Positions 16,619 through 24,601 of a stretch of 64,000 nucleotides of DNA are shown piece by piece. The DNA comes from Pseudomonas koreensis. Lineage in GTDB: Bacteria > Pseudomonadota > Gammaproteobacteria > Pseudomonadales > Pseudomonadaceae. Location: NCBI RefSeq assembly GCF_012986595.1, contig NZ_JAAQYM010000002.1, forward strand, positions 434,001-498,000, in the 5' to 3' direction. The notes beneath the pieces are model-generated. The model worked only from the letters and a program-made list of their open reading frames with translations. It was not told where the DNA came from and ran no database searches. A program made the translations under genes and the position numbers. Each line of letters starts with the position of its first letter. Within the stretch, counting starts at the first letter, position 1.

Positions 16619-16632
16619 TGATTGAATGAGGT

Positions 16633-17121
16633 TCAGAGCGTGAGGATCATCTCGTGCCACGCCATGCCGCCGTGGTCGGACTCCGACGGTTTGATGTAGG
16701 CAAAACCGAACCCGGCGTACAGCGGGATGTGCTTCTCCTTGCACATCAGGTGAATCGTCGCTTTATCCATCCCGCGCATGCGCTCGATGAACTCGGCCAT
16801 CAAACGCTTCGCCAGGCCCTGGCCCTGATAGTCCGGGTGCACCACCACCGACATGATCACCACGTTCGGCCCTTGCGGATCATGGCCGATCAGTTCCTTG
16901 AACGCCTCGTCCGACATCTGCACATCAAACGCCGCGCCCGAGTTGATGAAACCGGCGACCACGCCATCCACTTCGGCGACGATGAAGCCCTCAGGCCATG
17001 TCGCAATGCGCGTGGCGATCTTCTCGCGGGTGGCGGCTTCGTCGCCTTCGTAGGCAACGGTTTCGATGGTGTAGCAGCGATCTAGGTCGGCGGCGGTGAC
17101 ATTGCGGATGACGGTGTTCAT
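16633..17121 (-). CDS. GNAT-family N-acetyltransferase (AANAT-like)
   Basis: 162 residues. IRNVTAADLDRCYTIETVAYEGDEAA is the start of the fold, VIMSVVVHPDYQGQGLAKRLMAEFI the acetyl-CoA site (V-x-x-x-Q-G-x-G-L/I), and IHLMCKEKHIPLYAGFGFAYIKPSES the C-terminal substrate side. The order and the Y-x-G-F-G-F-x-Y ending resemble arylalkylamine acetyltransferase-like members, but the substrate is not known. The start at 17121 (MNTVIRN) is preferred over 17160, which would add 13 residues of non-typical sequence. Confidence 0.82.
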   Translation of the reverse strand: MNTVIRNVTAADLDRCYTIETVAYEGDEAATREKIATRIATWPEGFIVAEVDGVVAGFINSGAAFDVQMSDEAFKELIGHDPQGPNVVIMSVVVHPDYQGQGLAKRLMAEFIERMRGMDKATIHLMCKEKHIPLYAGFGFAYIKPSESDHGGMAWHEMILTL

Positions 17122-17286
17122 GGCAGCTCGAAAATCAGCGGAGAAAAGTGCGCAAAGCATAAAGGAATAAGGTGTTCATATCGATCAGCGCAAGGGGCGT
17201 AAAGCCTGCGTATAAGCGCTGTTCTTCGTGCGGGCGGCGGGCTATTTCTGAGGGGTGTCTCTGATCACCCTTGGGGGAAACCGCTT

Positions 17287-17403
17287 ATGAGCAGCGTTGA
17301 AATCGGCCTGTTGATGGTGTTGGGCATCAGTACGTTCGGCTTTATCACCTTGGGCATCGACCTGTTGCGGGCGCGACGGTTGGGCAAAGGCAAGCGGGGT
17401 TGA
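17287..17403 (+). CDS. Small single-pass membrane protein, 38 aa
   Basis: A short frame (MSSVEIGLLMVLGISTFGFI...) with one hydrophobic helix at residues 5-25 followed by a strongly basic tail (LLRARRLGKGKRG), which by the positive-inside rule would face the cytoplasm. GGGGGAAA lies 5-10 bases before ATG 17287, a strong ribosome-binding site, and a perfect 10-bp hairpin follows the stop by 7 bp, so this is a complete small transcription unit. I do not recognise a family. Confidence 0.6.
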   Translation: MSSVEIGLLMVLGISTFGFITLGIDLLRARRLGKGKRG

Positions 17404-17410
17404 ACACCGT

Positions 17411-17433
17411 GAGGCGGATCAGTGATCCGCCTC
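17411..17433. terminator. Perfect hairpin between convergent genes
   Basis: GAGGCGGATC-agt-GATCCGCCTC, a 10-bp stem without mismatch. It lies 7 bp after the small membrane protein and 12 bp before the end of the GyrI-like gene. No T run is seen on either side. Confidence 0.6.
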
Positions 17434-17445
17434 ATGGTTGCCGGC

Positions 17446-17940
17446 TCAGACCTTGGTATCGACCGGCACGCAGATTTCCAGTTTGCCGGTGTGCAGCCGC
17501 GGATTGAAATCGGCGCTGTAGCGCTCCAGCTCCGGGGCATTGAGCTCGACATAGTGGGAGCTCGGCAGCCAGGTCTTGTAGATGTATTGCAGGGTCTGCG
17601 GCAATTGATCGAGCGGCCCCTCGTGCTCGAACACCGCGTACTGGCGAGGCAGCACTTCGACCCACTGATAGACCTTCTGGTCGAGATCATCGAGCTTGCT
17701 GATCTCCACCCCGGCGATGTAATCGAAGCCGCCCTGGCCGTCGAAATTGCTGCATACGCCGTAGGTCACTTCGTTTTTTTGCCCCTGTATCTTTCCAAGG
17801 TGCGGCAAGAACCGTTCCCACAGCAGGGGAATGTCCTTGGCGGTGTCCTGGGTAAATCGACCACGAAATCCTGCAATCAGCAGGAAGTGTCCATGTTCGA
17901 AGCGAGGTTCAGCCACTTCGACGCGTTTTTGCTCATCCAT
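17446..17940 (-). CDS. GyrI-like / AraC effector-binding domain protein
   Basis: 164 residues forming a single effector-binding (GyrI-like, SOUL-like) domain: HFLLIAGFRGRFTQDTAKDIPLLWERFLPHLG at the N-terminus, VTYGVCSNFD, FDYIAGVEIS, and the hallmark PRQYAVFEHEGPLDQLPQTLQYIYKTWLPSS. The C-terminus is LERYSADFNPRLHTGKLEICVPV. Stand-alone members bind small hydrophobic or cationic ligands or act as gyrase inhibitors; which applies here is unknown. Start 17940 (MDEQKR) is chosen over the 22-residue longer frame. Confidence 0.82.
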   Translation of the reverse strand: MDEQKRVEVAEPRFEHGHFLLIAGFRGRFTQDTAKDIPLLWERFLPHLGKIQGQKNEVTYGVCSNFDGQGGFDYIAGVEISKLDDLDQKVYQWVEVLPRQYAVFEHEGPLDQLPQTLQYIYKTWLPSSHYVELNAPELERYSADFNPRLHTGKLEICVPVDTKV

Positions 17941-18008
17941 GACGCGACTCCTGGAACAAAAAAAGGGGTTCGGCAGGTGAGTATAGAAGCCTAACCCGAT
18001 TCGCAATG

Positions 18009-18671
18009 TTACAACGCGTGCAACTGGTCGGCGGCCCCGGAACCGATGAACTCGTTATAACCGGATACGATCACGTAAACCGCGAAATAGCAGAAGATCG
18101 CTGCAGATGCCATGTACGAGTAACGCAGCAGCTTGTCCCCCAGTAGCTTGCCACCGTGGCTCGCGGCGAAGCACAGACCGGCCGACCACAGCAGCCCGGC
18201 GCAAAGAAAACCACCAAGGAACAGCGCCGAACTCACCGGGCCACCGCCGCCAGACCGCGCGATCAAGGTGCCACCGACGGCGGCGAACCACAGAATCGCG
18301 CTCGGCGAGGACATGGCGAGGAAGATCCCGCGAAAGAATTCCTTGCGATGCGAGTTCTGCCCCACTTCCGCCGTCGCCGCCAGTTGCGCCTCGTGGTGAA
18401 TCGCCGAATAGATCATCTTTGCCGCGAAATAGATCAACAGCGCCGAACCGCCGATCCACAGCACCCAGCGCACGCTTTCGTACTGCAGCAGCACGGTCAT
18501 CCCGGCCAGCGCCAGCACCGCGTAGATCAGGTCACCGACGCAGGTACCGAGGCCCAGTGCGAAGCCCTGAAAGTAACCGCGCTGCATCGCCAGGGTGATC
18601 ATCGCGATGTTGGCCACGCCGATGTCCAGGCACAGCGAAAGGCTCAGCAAGAAGCCGCTGGTGAATTCCAT
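18009..18671 (-). CDS. LysE-family amino-acid exporter
   Basis: 220 residues with about six membrane helices. The N-terminus MEFTSGFLLSLSLCLDIGVANIAMITLAMQRGYFQGFALGLGTCVGDLIYAVLALAG carries the LysE pattern (P/D-G-x-N, then R-G-x-x-x-G-x-x-x-G-x-x-x-G-D). Here D-I-G-V-A-N replaces the common P-G-P-x. The loop HRKEFFRGIFLAMSSPSAILWFAAVGG precedes the second half. The export substrate is unknown. It is divergent from alaC with 139 bp between starts, so a link to alanine export is possible but unproven. AAGGAAA lies ahead of the start. Confidence 0.85.
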   Translation of the reverse strand: MEFTSGFLLSLSLCLDIGVANIAMITLAMQRGYFQGFALGLGTCVGDLIYAVLALAGMTVLLQYESVRWVLWIGGSALLIYFAAKMIYSAIHHEAQLAATAEVGQNSHRKEFFRGIFLAMSSPSAILWFAAVGGTLIARSGGGGPVSSALFLGGFLCAGLLWSAGLCFAASHGGKLLGDKLLRYSYMASAAIFCYFAVYVIVSGYNEFIGSGAADQLHAL

Positions 18672-18810
18672 CTACCGATTTCCTTGGGAAAAATTTGTTT
18701 ACGCACAGGCTGGACAGTCTGCCATCACAGCCCTTATCTTCGCCAACAGGTCACCGCAGTGACCAGCGTCGCTCGGACGGTTCCGGGCGCTTACGTTATC
18801 CGAGGCAACA

Positions 18811-20028
18811 ATGGCCGAACAAGGTTCGCCGCGCCGCTTTGCGCGCATAGATCGACTCCCCCCTTACGTTTTCAACATCACCGCCGAGCTGAAGATGGCC
18901 GCACGGCGTCGTGGTGAAGACATCATCGACTTGAGCATGGGCAACCCCGATGGGGCCACGCCGCCGCACATTGTCGAAAAACTCGTGCAGGTTGCGCAGC
19001 GCGAAGACACCCACGGTTACTCCACGTCCAAGGGCATTCCGCGCCTGCGCCGGGCGATTTCCAACTGGTACAAGGAACGCTACGCGGTCGATATCGACCC
19101 GGAAAGCGAAGCCATCGTCACCATCGGTTCCAAGGAAGGCCTGGCGCACTTGATGCTGGCGACCCTGGACCAGGGCGACACGGTGCTGGTGCCAAACCCG
19201 AGCTACCCGATTCACATCTACGGGGCGGTGATTGCCGGCGCCCAGGTGCGTTCGGTGCCGCTGGTGCCGGGCGTGGACTTCTTCGCCGAGCTTGAGCGTG
19301 CTATTCGCGGCTCGATCCCGAAGCCGAAAATGATGATCCTCGGCTTCCCGTCCAACCCCACCGCGCAGTGCGTGGAGCTGGATTTCTTCGAACGAGTGAT
19401 CGCCCTCGCCAAGCAGTACGACGTGCTGGTGATTCATGATCTGGCGTACGCCGACATCGTCTACGACGGCTGGAAAGCCCCGTCGATCATGCAGGTGCCG
19501 GGCGCCAAGGACATCGCGGTGGAGTTTTTCACCCTGTCCAAGAGCTACAACATGGCCGGCTGGCGCATCGGTTTCATGGTCGGCAATCCGGAGCTGGTCA
19601 ACGCCCTGGCGCGGATCAAGAGCTACCACGACTACGGCACCTTCACCCCGCTGCAAGTGGCGGCGATTGCCGCGCTCGAAGGCGATCAGCAATGCGTGCG
19701 CGACATCGCCGAGCAGTATCGCCAGCGCCGCAACGTGCTGGTCAAAGGCCTGCATGAGCTGGGCTGGATGGTCGAGAATCCGAAGGCTTCGATGTATGTC
19801 TGGGCGAAGATTCCCGAGGCGTACGCGCACCTCGGCTCGCTGGAATTCGCCAAGAAGCTGCTGGCCGAGGCCAAGGTCTGCGTCTCGCCGGGGGTTGGTT
19901 TTGGTGAGTACGGTGACGACCATGTGCGCTTTGCGCTGATCGAGAACCAGGACCGGATCCGTCAGGCCGTGCGCGGGATTCGCGGGATGTTCCGGGCGGA
20001 TGGCCTGGCCCCGAAAACCACCGGCTAA
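18811..20028 (+). CDS. alaC: Alanine transaminase AlaC (class I/II aminotransferase)
   Basis: PLP-dependent transaminase interconverting pyruvate/glutamate and alanine/2-oxoglutarate. 405 residues, as in E. coli AlaC. The N-terminal [37 protein letters not shown] is characteristic of this subgroup. PLP contacts are [16 protein letters not shown] and [11 protein letters not shown], and the Schiff-base Lys is in [15 protein letters not shown] near residue 244. The carboxylate-binding Arg is in [21 protein letters not shown] precedes the start. It is divergent from the LysE exporter. Confidence 0.9.
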   Translation: MAEQGSPRRFARIDRLPPYVFNITAELKMAARRRGEDIIDLSMGNPDGATPPHIVEKLVQVAQREDTHGYSTSKGIPRLRRAISNWYKERYAVDIDPESEAIVTIGSKEGLAHLMLATLDQGDTVLVPNPSYPIHIYGAVIAGAQVRSVPLVPGVDFFAELERAIRGSIPKPKMMILGFPSNPTAQCVELDFFERVIALAKQYDVLVIHDLAYADIVYDGWKAPSIMQVPGAKDIAVEFFTLSKSYNMAGWRIGFMVGNPELVNALARIKSYHDYGTFTPLQVAAIAALEGDQQCVRDIAEQYRQRRNVLVKGLHELGWMVENPKASMYVWAKIPEAYAHLGSLEFAKKLLAEAKVCVSPGVGFGEYGDDHVRFALIENQDRIRQAVRGIRGMFRADGLAPKTTG

Positions 20029-20053
20029 CGCAATTTCTGCGCAAGGACACTTA

Positions 20054-20174
20054 TGTGGCGAGGGAGCTTGCTCCCGCTGGACTGCGCAGCAGGCCCCAAT
20101 CCTGCAATCACGGTCTGTCTGACTCACTGATACGACTGCTGCGCAGCCGAGCGGGAGCAAGCTCCCTCGCCACA
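20054..20174. repeat. REP inverted pair (GGCGAGGGAGCTTGCTCCCGC type)
   Basis: TGTGGCGAGGGAGC at 20054 and GCTCCCTCGCCACA at 20161-20174, with the inner GACTGCGCAGCAGG / GACTGCTGCGCAGCC halves. It lies after alaC and ahead of the intrinsic terminator. Confidence 0.9.
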
Positions 20175-20206
20175 AAAAAGCGCATTACCGCAAAAGGCTT
20201 ACCCAC

Positions 20207-20234
20207 AAAAAAACCGCATCGCTGCGGTTTTTTT
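20207..20234. terminator. Bidirectional terminator between alaC and gntP
   Basis: AAAAAAACCGCA-tcgc-TGCGGTTTTTTT: a perfect stem with A and T tracts that works for both convergent genes. Confidence 0.9.
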
Positions 20235-20252
20235 GTGCCTGCAAGAAGCTGC

Positions 20253-21605
20253 TTAAACGAACAGCGACAACAACAGGATAAAGCCCAACGCAACCACCGA
20301 CAGGATGGTTTCCATCGCCGTCCAGGTCTTGAAGGTCTCGGCCACGGTCATGTTGAAATACTGCTTCACCAGCCAGAAACCGGCGTCGTTCACATGGGAC
20401 AGGATCAACGAACCGGCACCGGTGGCCAGCACCAGCAGCTCACGGTTGACGCCCGGGATCATCCCGACCACCGGCACCACGATGCCCGCGCCAGTAATGG
20501 TTGCCACCGTCGCCGAACCGGTGGCGATACGGATCACCGCCGCCACCAGCCACGCCAGCAGGATCGGCGAGATCTGCGCGCTGACCGCCATGTGGCCGAT
20601 CACGTCGCCCACGCCGCTGGTCACCAGCATCTGCTTGAAGCCACCGCCGGCGCCGATGATCAGGATGATCGCGGCGGTCGGCGCCAGGCTTGCGTCCAGC
20701 CACTTGAGCATCTGCTGCGAACCGATGCCCTGCTTGTGACCGAAGGTGTACAGCGACAGCAGCAAGGCCAGCAACAATGCCGAGATCGGGTGACCGATCA
20801 TGTCCATCCACGTGCGGAAGAAATGACCGTCCGGCAGCGCCACGTCAGCGAAGGTTTTCAGCAGCATCAGGAACACCGGCAGCAGCACGGTGATCAGGGT
20901 GATGCTGAAGCTCGGCAGGTTCTGCGAGTCGGTTTCACGGGCCAGTTGATCGACCAGTTCCTGATTCGGGTGACCCGGAATGTGCTTGGCGATGAAGGTA
21001 CCGAAGATCGGACCGGCAATAATCGCGGTCGGCAGTGCAACGATCAGACCGTAGAGAATGGTCTTGCCGATGTCGGCACCGAACACACCGATCGCCAGCA
21101 ACGGGCCCGGGTGCGGCGGCACCAGACCGTGTACCGCGGACAGGCCGGCGAGCAGCGGGATACCGATCTTGATGATCGACACGCCGGTACGCCGGGCGAC
21201 GATGAACACCAGCGGAATCAGCAGCACGAAGCCGATTTCGAAGAACAGCGGAATGCCCACCAGGAACGCGGCGAACATCATCGCCCACTGCACCTTGTCC
21301 TTGCCGAAGGCGCGGATCAGGGTCTGGGCGATCTGATCGGCACCACCGGACTCGGCCATCATTTTGCCGAGCATGGTGCCCAGCGCGAGGATGATTCCGA
21401 CGAAACCGAGCACGCCACCGAAGCCGTCCTGGAACGCCTTGATGATGGTGCCGATCGGCATGCCGGACGTCAGGCCGAGGAACGCGGCCGCAATGGTCAG
21501 GGAGATAAAGGGGTGAATCTTGAATTTGGTGATCAGGATAATCAGGCCGATTACCGTGACCACTGCATCGAGCAGCAGGTAGGCGTCGTGGGACATGCCA
21601 AACAT
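20253..21605 (-). CDS. gntP: Gluconate permease (GntP family)
   Basis: A 450-residue inner-membrane gluconate:H+ symporter with about 12-14 helices. Signature stretches are AESGGADQIAQTLIRAFGKDKVQWAMM, GIPLFFEIGFVLLIPLVFIVARRTG, GLSAVHGLVPPHPGPLLAIGVF and RIATGSATVATITGAGIVVP, all typical of GntP/GntT. It is transcribed on the same strand as the kinase gene 82 bp upstream. CAGGAGAC precedes the start, with an AACAACAACAA tract next to it, and a GntR-like half-site is in the spacer. Called gntT in enteric bacteria. Confidence 0.92.
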   Translation of the reverse strand: MFGMSHDAYLLLDAVVTVIGLIILITKFKIHPFISLTIAAAFLGLTSGMPIGTIIKAFQDGFGGVLGFVGIILALGTMLGKMMAESGGADQIAQTLIRAFGKDKVQWAMMFAAFLVGIPLFFEIGFVLLIPLVFIVARRTGVSIIKIGIPLLAGLSAVHGLVPPHPGPLLAIGVFGADIGKTILYGLIVALPTAIIAGPIFGTFIAKHIPGHPNQELVDQLARETDSQNLPSFSITLITVLLPVFLMLLKTFADVALPDGHFFRTWMDMIGHPISALLLALLLSLYTFGHKQGIGSQQMLKWLDASLAPTAAIILIIGAGGGFKQMLVTSGVGDVIGHMAVSAQISPILLAWLVAAVIRIATGSATVATITGAGIVVPVVGMIPGVNRELLVLATGAGSLILSHVNDAGFWLVKQYFNMTVAETFKTWTAMETILSVVALGFILLLSLFV

Positions 21606-21622
21606 TGGGGGTGTCTCCTGGC

Positions 21623-21636
21623 TTGTTGTTGTTATT
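21623..21636 (-). promoter_or_regulatory. Hfq/Crc (CA) motif at gntP
   Basis: Minus strand AATAACAACAACAA, two overlapping AAnAAnAA matches directly before the AGGAG of gntP. This is the textbook position for Hfq/Crc translational repression. Confidence 0.6.
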
Positions 21637-21665
21637 AAAGCGGGTTAAACAGAATTCGTGAGGAC

Positions 21666-21679
21666 AGCGCTAGCTCTTT
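21666..21679 (-). promoter_or_regulatory. Candidate GntR operator upstream of gntP (weak)
   Basis: AGCGCTAGCTCTTT, sharing the AGCGCTA core with the two sites near gntR. Its right half deviates from ACCTTWGY, so it may be a weaker site. It lies 60-75 bp ahead of gntP. Confidence 0.45.
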
Positions 21680-21687
21680 CAACACAC

Positions 21688-22221
21688 TCATACCGCCTGT
21701 TTCAGACCGTGGGCCTGCCACCAGACGTGAGCCTGGGACGCCAGTTCTTCAACGCTGTGGATCGAAGCATTCAGGGCCAGGGTCAACGGCTCGCCGACCG
21801 GCGATTCGAGGGTGGCGAACTGGCTTTCGATCAACGTCGCCGGCATGAAGTGGCCCGGGCGGTGGGACACGCGGTCGGCGGCCACTTCAGGGGTCAGCTC
21901 AAGGAACACGAAGCCCAGGCCCGGCAAGGCACTGCGCAGCACTTCGCGATAACTGTGTTTGAGGGCCGAGCAGGTCAGCACCGGTCGTTCGCCCAGTGCA
22001 TCGACACGACGCAATTCGACGCACAGGCTGTCGAGCCAGCCGGCACGGTCTTCGTCGTTCAGGGGGATCCCCGCGCTCATCTTTTCGATGTTGGCGGCCG
22101 GATGAAAAGTATCGCCTTCAATGGCAGTGGCGCCGCTCAATCGGCACAGGGCCTCGCTGACGCACGTCTTGCCGCAACCGGCAACGCCCATGATGACCAG
22201 GGCGGTGATGGGATGACTCAT
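21688..22221 (-). CDS. gntK: Gluconokinase
   Basis: Phosphorylates gluconate to 6-phosphogluconate, which enters the Entner-Doudoroff pathway. 177 residues, the length of GntK/IdnK-type kinases. The P-loop is GVAGCGKT at residues 12-19, then EGDTFHPAANIEKMSAGIPLNDEDRAGWLDSL, CSALKHSYREVLR and SHRPGHFMPATLIESQFATLE, all standard for the family. GAGGTG precedes the start. An AGCGCTA operator sits 22 bases upstream, so GntR should repress it. Confidence 0.95.
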   Translation of the reverse strand: MSHPITALVIMGVAGCGKTCVSEALCRLSGATAIEGDTFHPAANIEKMSAGIPLNDEDRAGWLDSLCVELRRVDALGERPVLTCSALKHSYREVLRSALPGLGFVFLELTPEVAADRVSHRPGHFMPATLIESQFATLESPVGEPLTLALNASIHSVEELASQAHVWWQAHGLKQAV

Positions 22222-22242
22222 ATAACACCTCAGCGCGCAGAC

Positions 22243-22256
22243 AGCGCTACCTTTGC
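22243..22256 (-). promoter_or_regulatory. Candidate GntR operator O1 (gntK side)
   Basis: AGCGCTACCTTTGC; the reverse complement is GC-A-AAG-G-TAGCGCT, one base off the AC-N-AAG-N-TAGCGCT consensus that I recall for Pseudomonas aeruginosa GntR. It lies just upstream of gntK. Confidence 0.65.
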
Positions 22257-22343
22257 TAGCTATGACTCTAGTGCACAGGCAGAAGTTGCCGACGCCTTCT
22301 TGTCGTTTTTTTGGGTTGCAGCAGGTTTGCGCCCAACGCCAAA

Positions 22344-22370
22344 AAGCGAGGATCAGGCAGGACCTCGCTT
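22344..22370 (-). terminator. Intrinsic terminator inside the gntR-gntK spacer
   Basis: On the minus strand AAGCGAGG and CCTCGCTT form an 8-bp stem around an 11-nt loop followed by TTTTT. It lies 123 bp ahead of gntK and 68 bp from gntR, with a GntR-like site further upstream, so it could end a short RNA or attenuate gntK transcription. Confidence 0.55.
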
Positions 22371-22394
22371 ACGCATTTGCAGCTGCATCAGGAC

Positions 22395-22408
22395 AGCGCT
22401 ACCTTAGT
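22395..22408 (+). promoter_or_regulatory. Candidate GntR operator O2 (gntR side)
   Basis: AGCGCTACCTTAGT; the reverse complement AC-T-AAG-G-TAGCGCT fits the remembered GntR consensus exactly. It lies 30 bp ahead of gntR and suggests autoregulation. Confidence 0.7.
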
Positions 22409-22437
22409 GCCTTGATTTTTGTTTGGCAAGCCGCCCG

Positions 22438-23469
22438 ATGACCACCCCTAAAAACGATAAAAACACTCGCACCACCGGCCGTCCCACCCTTAATGAAGTT
22501 GCCCGCCTCGCTGGCGTGAGCCCGATTACCGCGTCCCGCGCCTTGCGCGGGGTCAGCACCGTGGCCACCGAACTGGTGGAAAAAGTCCGCAAAGCCGCGC
22601 TCGAACTCAACTACGTGGTCAACCCTGCCGCCCGCGCTTTGGCCTCGGCGCAGAGCCATTCGGTGGTGGTCCTGGTGCCTTCGCTATCCAACTTGCTGTT
22701 CATCGATACGCTGGAAGCCATCCATCGGGTCTTGACGCCCAAGGGCTTCGAAGTGCTGATCGGCAACTTCCACTACTCACGCGACGAAGAAGAAAACCTG
22801 CTGCGCAACTACATGGCCTATCAGCCCCGTGGTTTTCTGCTGACCGGGTTTGATCGCACGGAAAGTTCGCGGCGGATGATCGAGGCCAGCAACATTCCCT
22901 GCGTTTACATGATGGAACTGGACAGCGCCGCCGGAGTGAACTGCGTGGGGTTCTCCCAACTCAGCGCCGGCGAAACAGCGGCCGAGCATTTGCTCTCTCG
23001 TGGGCGCAAGCGCCTGGCCTACATCGGCGCGCAACTCGATCAGCGCACCTTGTTGCGCGGCGAAGGTTTCCGCAAAGCCCTGCAGAAGGCCGGTCGTTAT
23101 GACCCGGGCCTGGAAGTGTTGACCCCGCGTGCGTCATCGGTAGGCCTGGGCGGCGAGTTGTTCCTGCAACTGCTGGCGGCACATCCGGACGTTGATGCGA
23201 TCTTCTTCGGTAACGACGACCTGGCGCAGGGTGCCCTGCTTGAAGCGCTGCGCAACGGCATCAGGATTCCCGAGCAGGTGGCGATCCTCGGCTTCAACGA
23301 CTTGCCGATGTCCGAACACATGGTGCCGCGCCTGAGCAGCATCAATACCCCACGCGAGGCGATCGGCCGGCGCGCGGCGGAACAGATGTTGACGTTGATG
23401 GCGGGTAACAGCGTGGCGCGGCCGGTGGAAGACATGGGTTTCGAACTGAAGATTCGCGAGAGTACCTGA
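22438..23469 (+). CDS. gntR: LacI-family gluconate repressor GntR
   Basis: 343 residues. The N-terminal LacI HTH and hinge are GRPTLNEVARLAGVSPITASRALRGVSTVATELVEKVRKAALELNYVVNPAARALAS, and the remainder is a periplasmic-binding-protein-like effector domain ending in the standard AIGRRAAEQMLTLM. It is divergent from gntK-gntP, with AGCGCTA operators on both sides of the spacer. In related species GntR is released by gluconate or 6-phosphogluconate. I chose ATG 22438; the frame is open only five codons further, to a TTG. Confidence 0.92.
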   Translation: MTTPKNDKNTRTTGRPTLNEVARLAGVSPITASRALRGVSTVATELVEKVRKAALELNYVVNPAARALASAQSHSVVVLVPSLSNLLFIDTLEAIHRVLTPKGFEVLIGNFHYSRDEEENLLRNYMAYQPRGFLLTGFDRTESSRRMIEASNIPCVYMMELDSAAGVNCVGFSQLSAGETAAEHLLSRGRKRLAYIGAQLDQRTLLRGEGFRKALQKAGRYDPGLEVLTPRASSVGLGGELFLQLLAAHPDVDAIFFGNDDLAQGALLEALRNGIRIPEQVAILGFNDLPMSEHMVPRLSSINTPREAIGRRAAEQMLTLMAGNSVARPVEDMGFELKIREST

Positions 23470-23498
23470 TCCTTCCCAAATGCTGAGTTGAAACACAC

Positions 23499-23596
23499 CC
23501 CCTGTAGGAGTGAGCCTGCTCGCGATAGCGGTGTGTCATTCAACACCTGCATCGCCTGACACAACGCTATCGCGAGCAGGCTCACTCCTACAGGGG
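23499..23596. repeat. REP inverted pair (GTAGGAGTGAGCCTGCTCGCGATAGCG type)
   Basis: CCCCTGTAGGAGTGAGCC and its inverse enclose a 40-bp centre; both arms extend through CGCGATAGCG/CGCTATCGCG. It separates the convergent gntR and LysR genes. Confidence 0.92.
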
Positions 23597-23609
23597 GTTT
23601 GTGTTGGGC

Positions 23610-24482
23610 TTAGTGACCGAGCAATTCGACGAGGGCCAACGCGCCCTTCTGCAGTGGCTGGCTCTTCAGCCACACCGCATGCACCGGCAACACCAACCCA
23701 TTCTCGATGTTGCGGAAATTCAGCCGTTTCAAGCGTCCGCTGTCCAGCCACGGCTGCACCACTGACAACGGAAAATTGCCCCAGCCCAGTCCGGCCTCGA
23801 CCATCTCCAGCGCCGCTTCCAGGGTGTCGGTGCGCCAGTGGGATTCGGCCACCAGCGACCGGGTTTCGCTGATCGGCAAATCCCGGCTGGCGACGACAAT
23901 CTGCCGCACGTGCACCAGGTCTTCAAGAAACAGATCCTGCCCCTGCAACAACGGACTGTCCGCCGCCAGCGTGGCGATCATCCGTTCGCTGCCGACAAAC
24001 TGAAAACGCTCCAGCACGTTCATGCTCAACCCGGCAAACGCCAGACAGACGCTGACGCGCCCACTGTGCAGCATCGCCAGCACGTCGTCCTGCGGTGCGG
24101 TCAGCACTTCGATGTCGAGCAGCGGATGGCGCTCGGCGATGACTTTGATCGCGGCGAGCAAGCGGCGTCGGTCGATATCCGCCACCACGCCAATCGACAG
24201 TTTGCTCTCCAGTCCCAGCGACAGCTCCACCGCGTGCACTTGCAATTGCTTGAGCTGCTCGGCAATCAGCCGTGCATGGGGCACCAGTGACAGCGCCATG
24301 GCCGTCGGCTGTGGTTCGCGATGGCTACGGTCGAACAGCGGATATCCAAGCTCCGCTTCCAGGTTGCCGATGCCCATGCTGACCGCCGACGGCACCCGAC
24401 CCAGCGCCCGGGCTGCCGCGGAAAACGAGCCGCGTTCGATCACCGCAAGAAACAATTCGATGCTGTCGCTGTTGAAATTCAC
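23610..24482 (-). CDS. LysR-family regulator divergent from the second PACE gene
   Basis: 290 residues from GTG 24482, which has AGGTGG just upstream; a TTG at 24500 would add six residues. The HTH is IELFLAVIERGSFSAAARALGRVPSAVSMGIGNLEAELGYPLFDR. The effector domain has the segment ALEMVEAGLGWGNFPLSVV. It lies 119 bp from the divergent PACE exporter and is probably its AceR-like activator. The organisation repeats that of the LysR/PACE pair at 11.7-13.1 kb in the opposite orientation. Confidence 0.87.
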   Translation of the reverse strand: MNFNSDSIELFLAVIERGSFSAAARALGRVPSAVSMGIGNLEAELGYPLFDRSHREPQPTAMALSLVPHARLIAEQLKQLQVHAVELSLGLESKLSIGVVADIDRRRLLAAIKVIAERHPLLDIEVLTAPQDDVLAMLHSGRVSVCLAFAGLSMNVLERFQFVGSERMIATLAADSPLLQGQDLFLEDLVHVRQIVVASRDLPISETRSLVAESHWRTDTLEAALEMVEAGLGWGNFPLSVVQPWLDSGRLKRLNFRNIENGLVLPVHAVWLKSQPLQKGALALVELLGH

Positions 24483-24601
24483 ACCACCACCTATCACCAA
24501 AACTGAAAGCTACTGACTTTTTCTGTCACCGCTATTGAAGCTATCTTTCGCCGCCTCCGCCAGTCCCGCTGGCCATCGATTGCAAACAGAGGCAAATCCC
24601 C

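Noticed and set aside
20055..21638. 527-codon plus-strand frame opposite gntP
   Set aside because: It crosses a REP pair and a terminator and is antisense to a well-defined permease.
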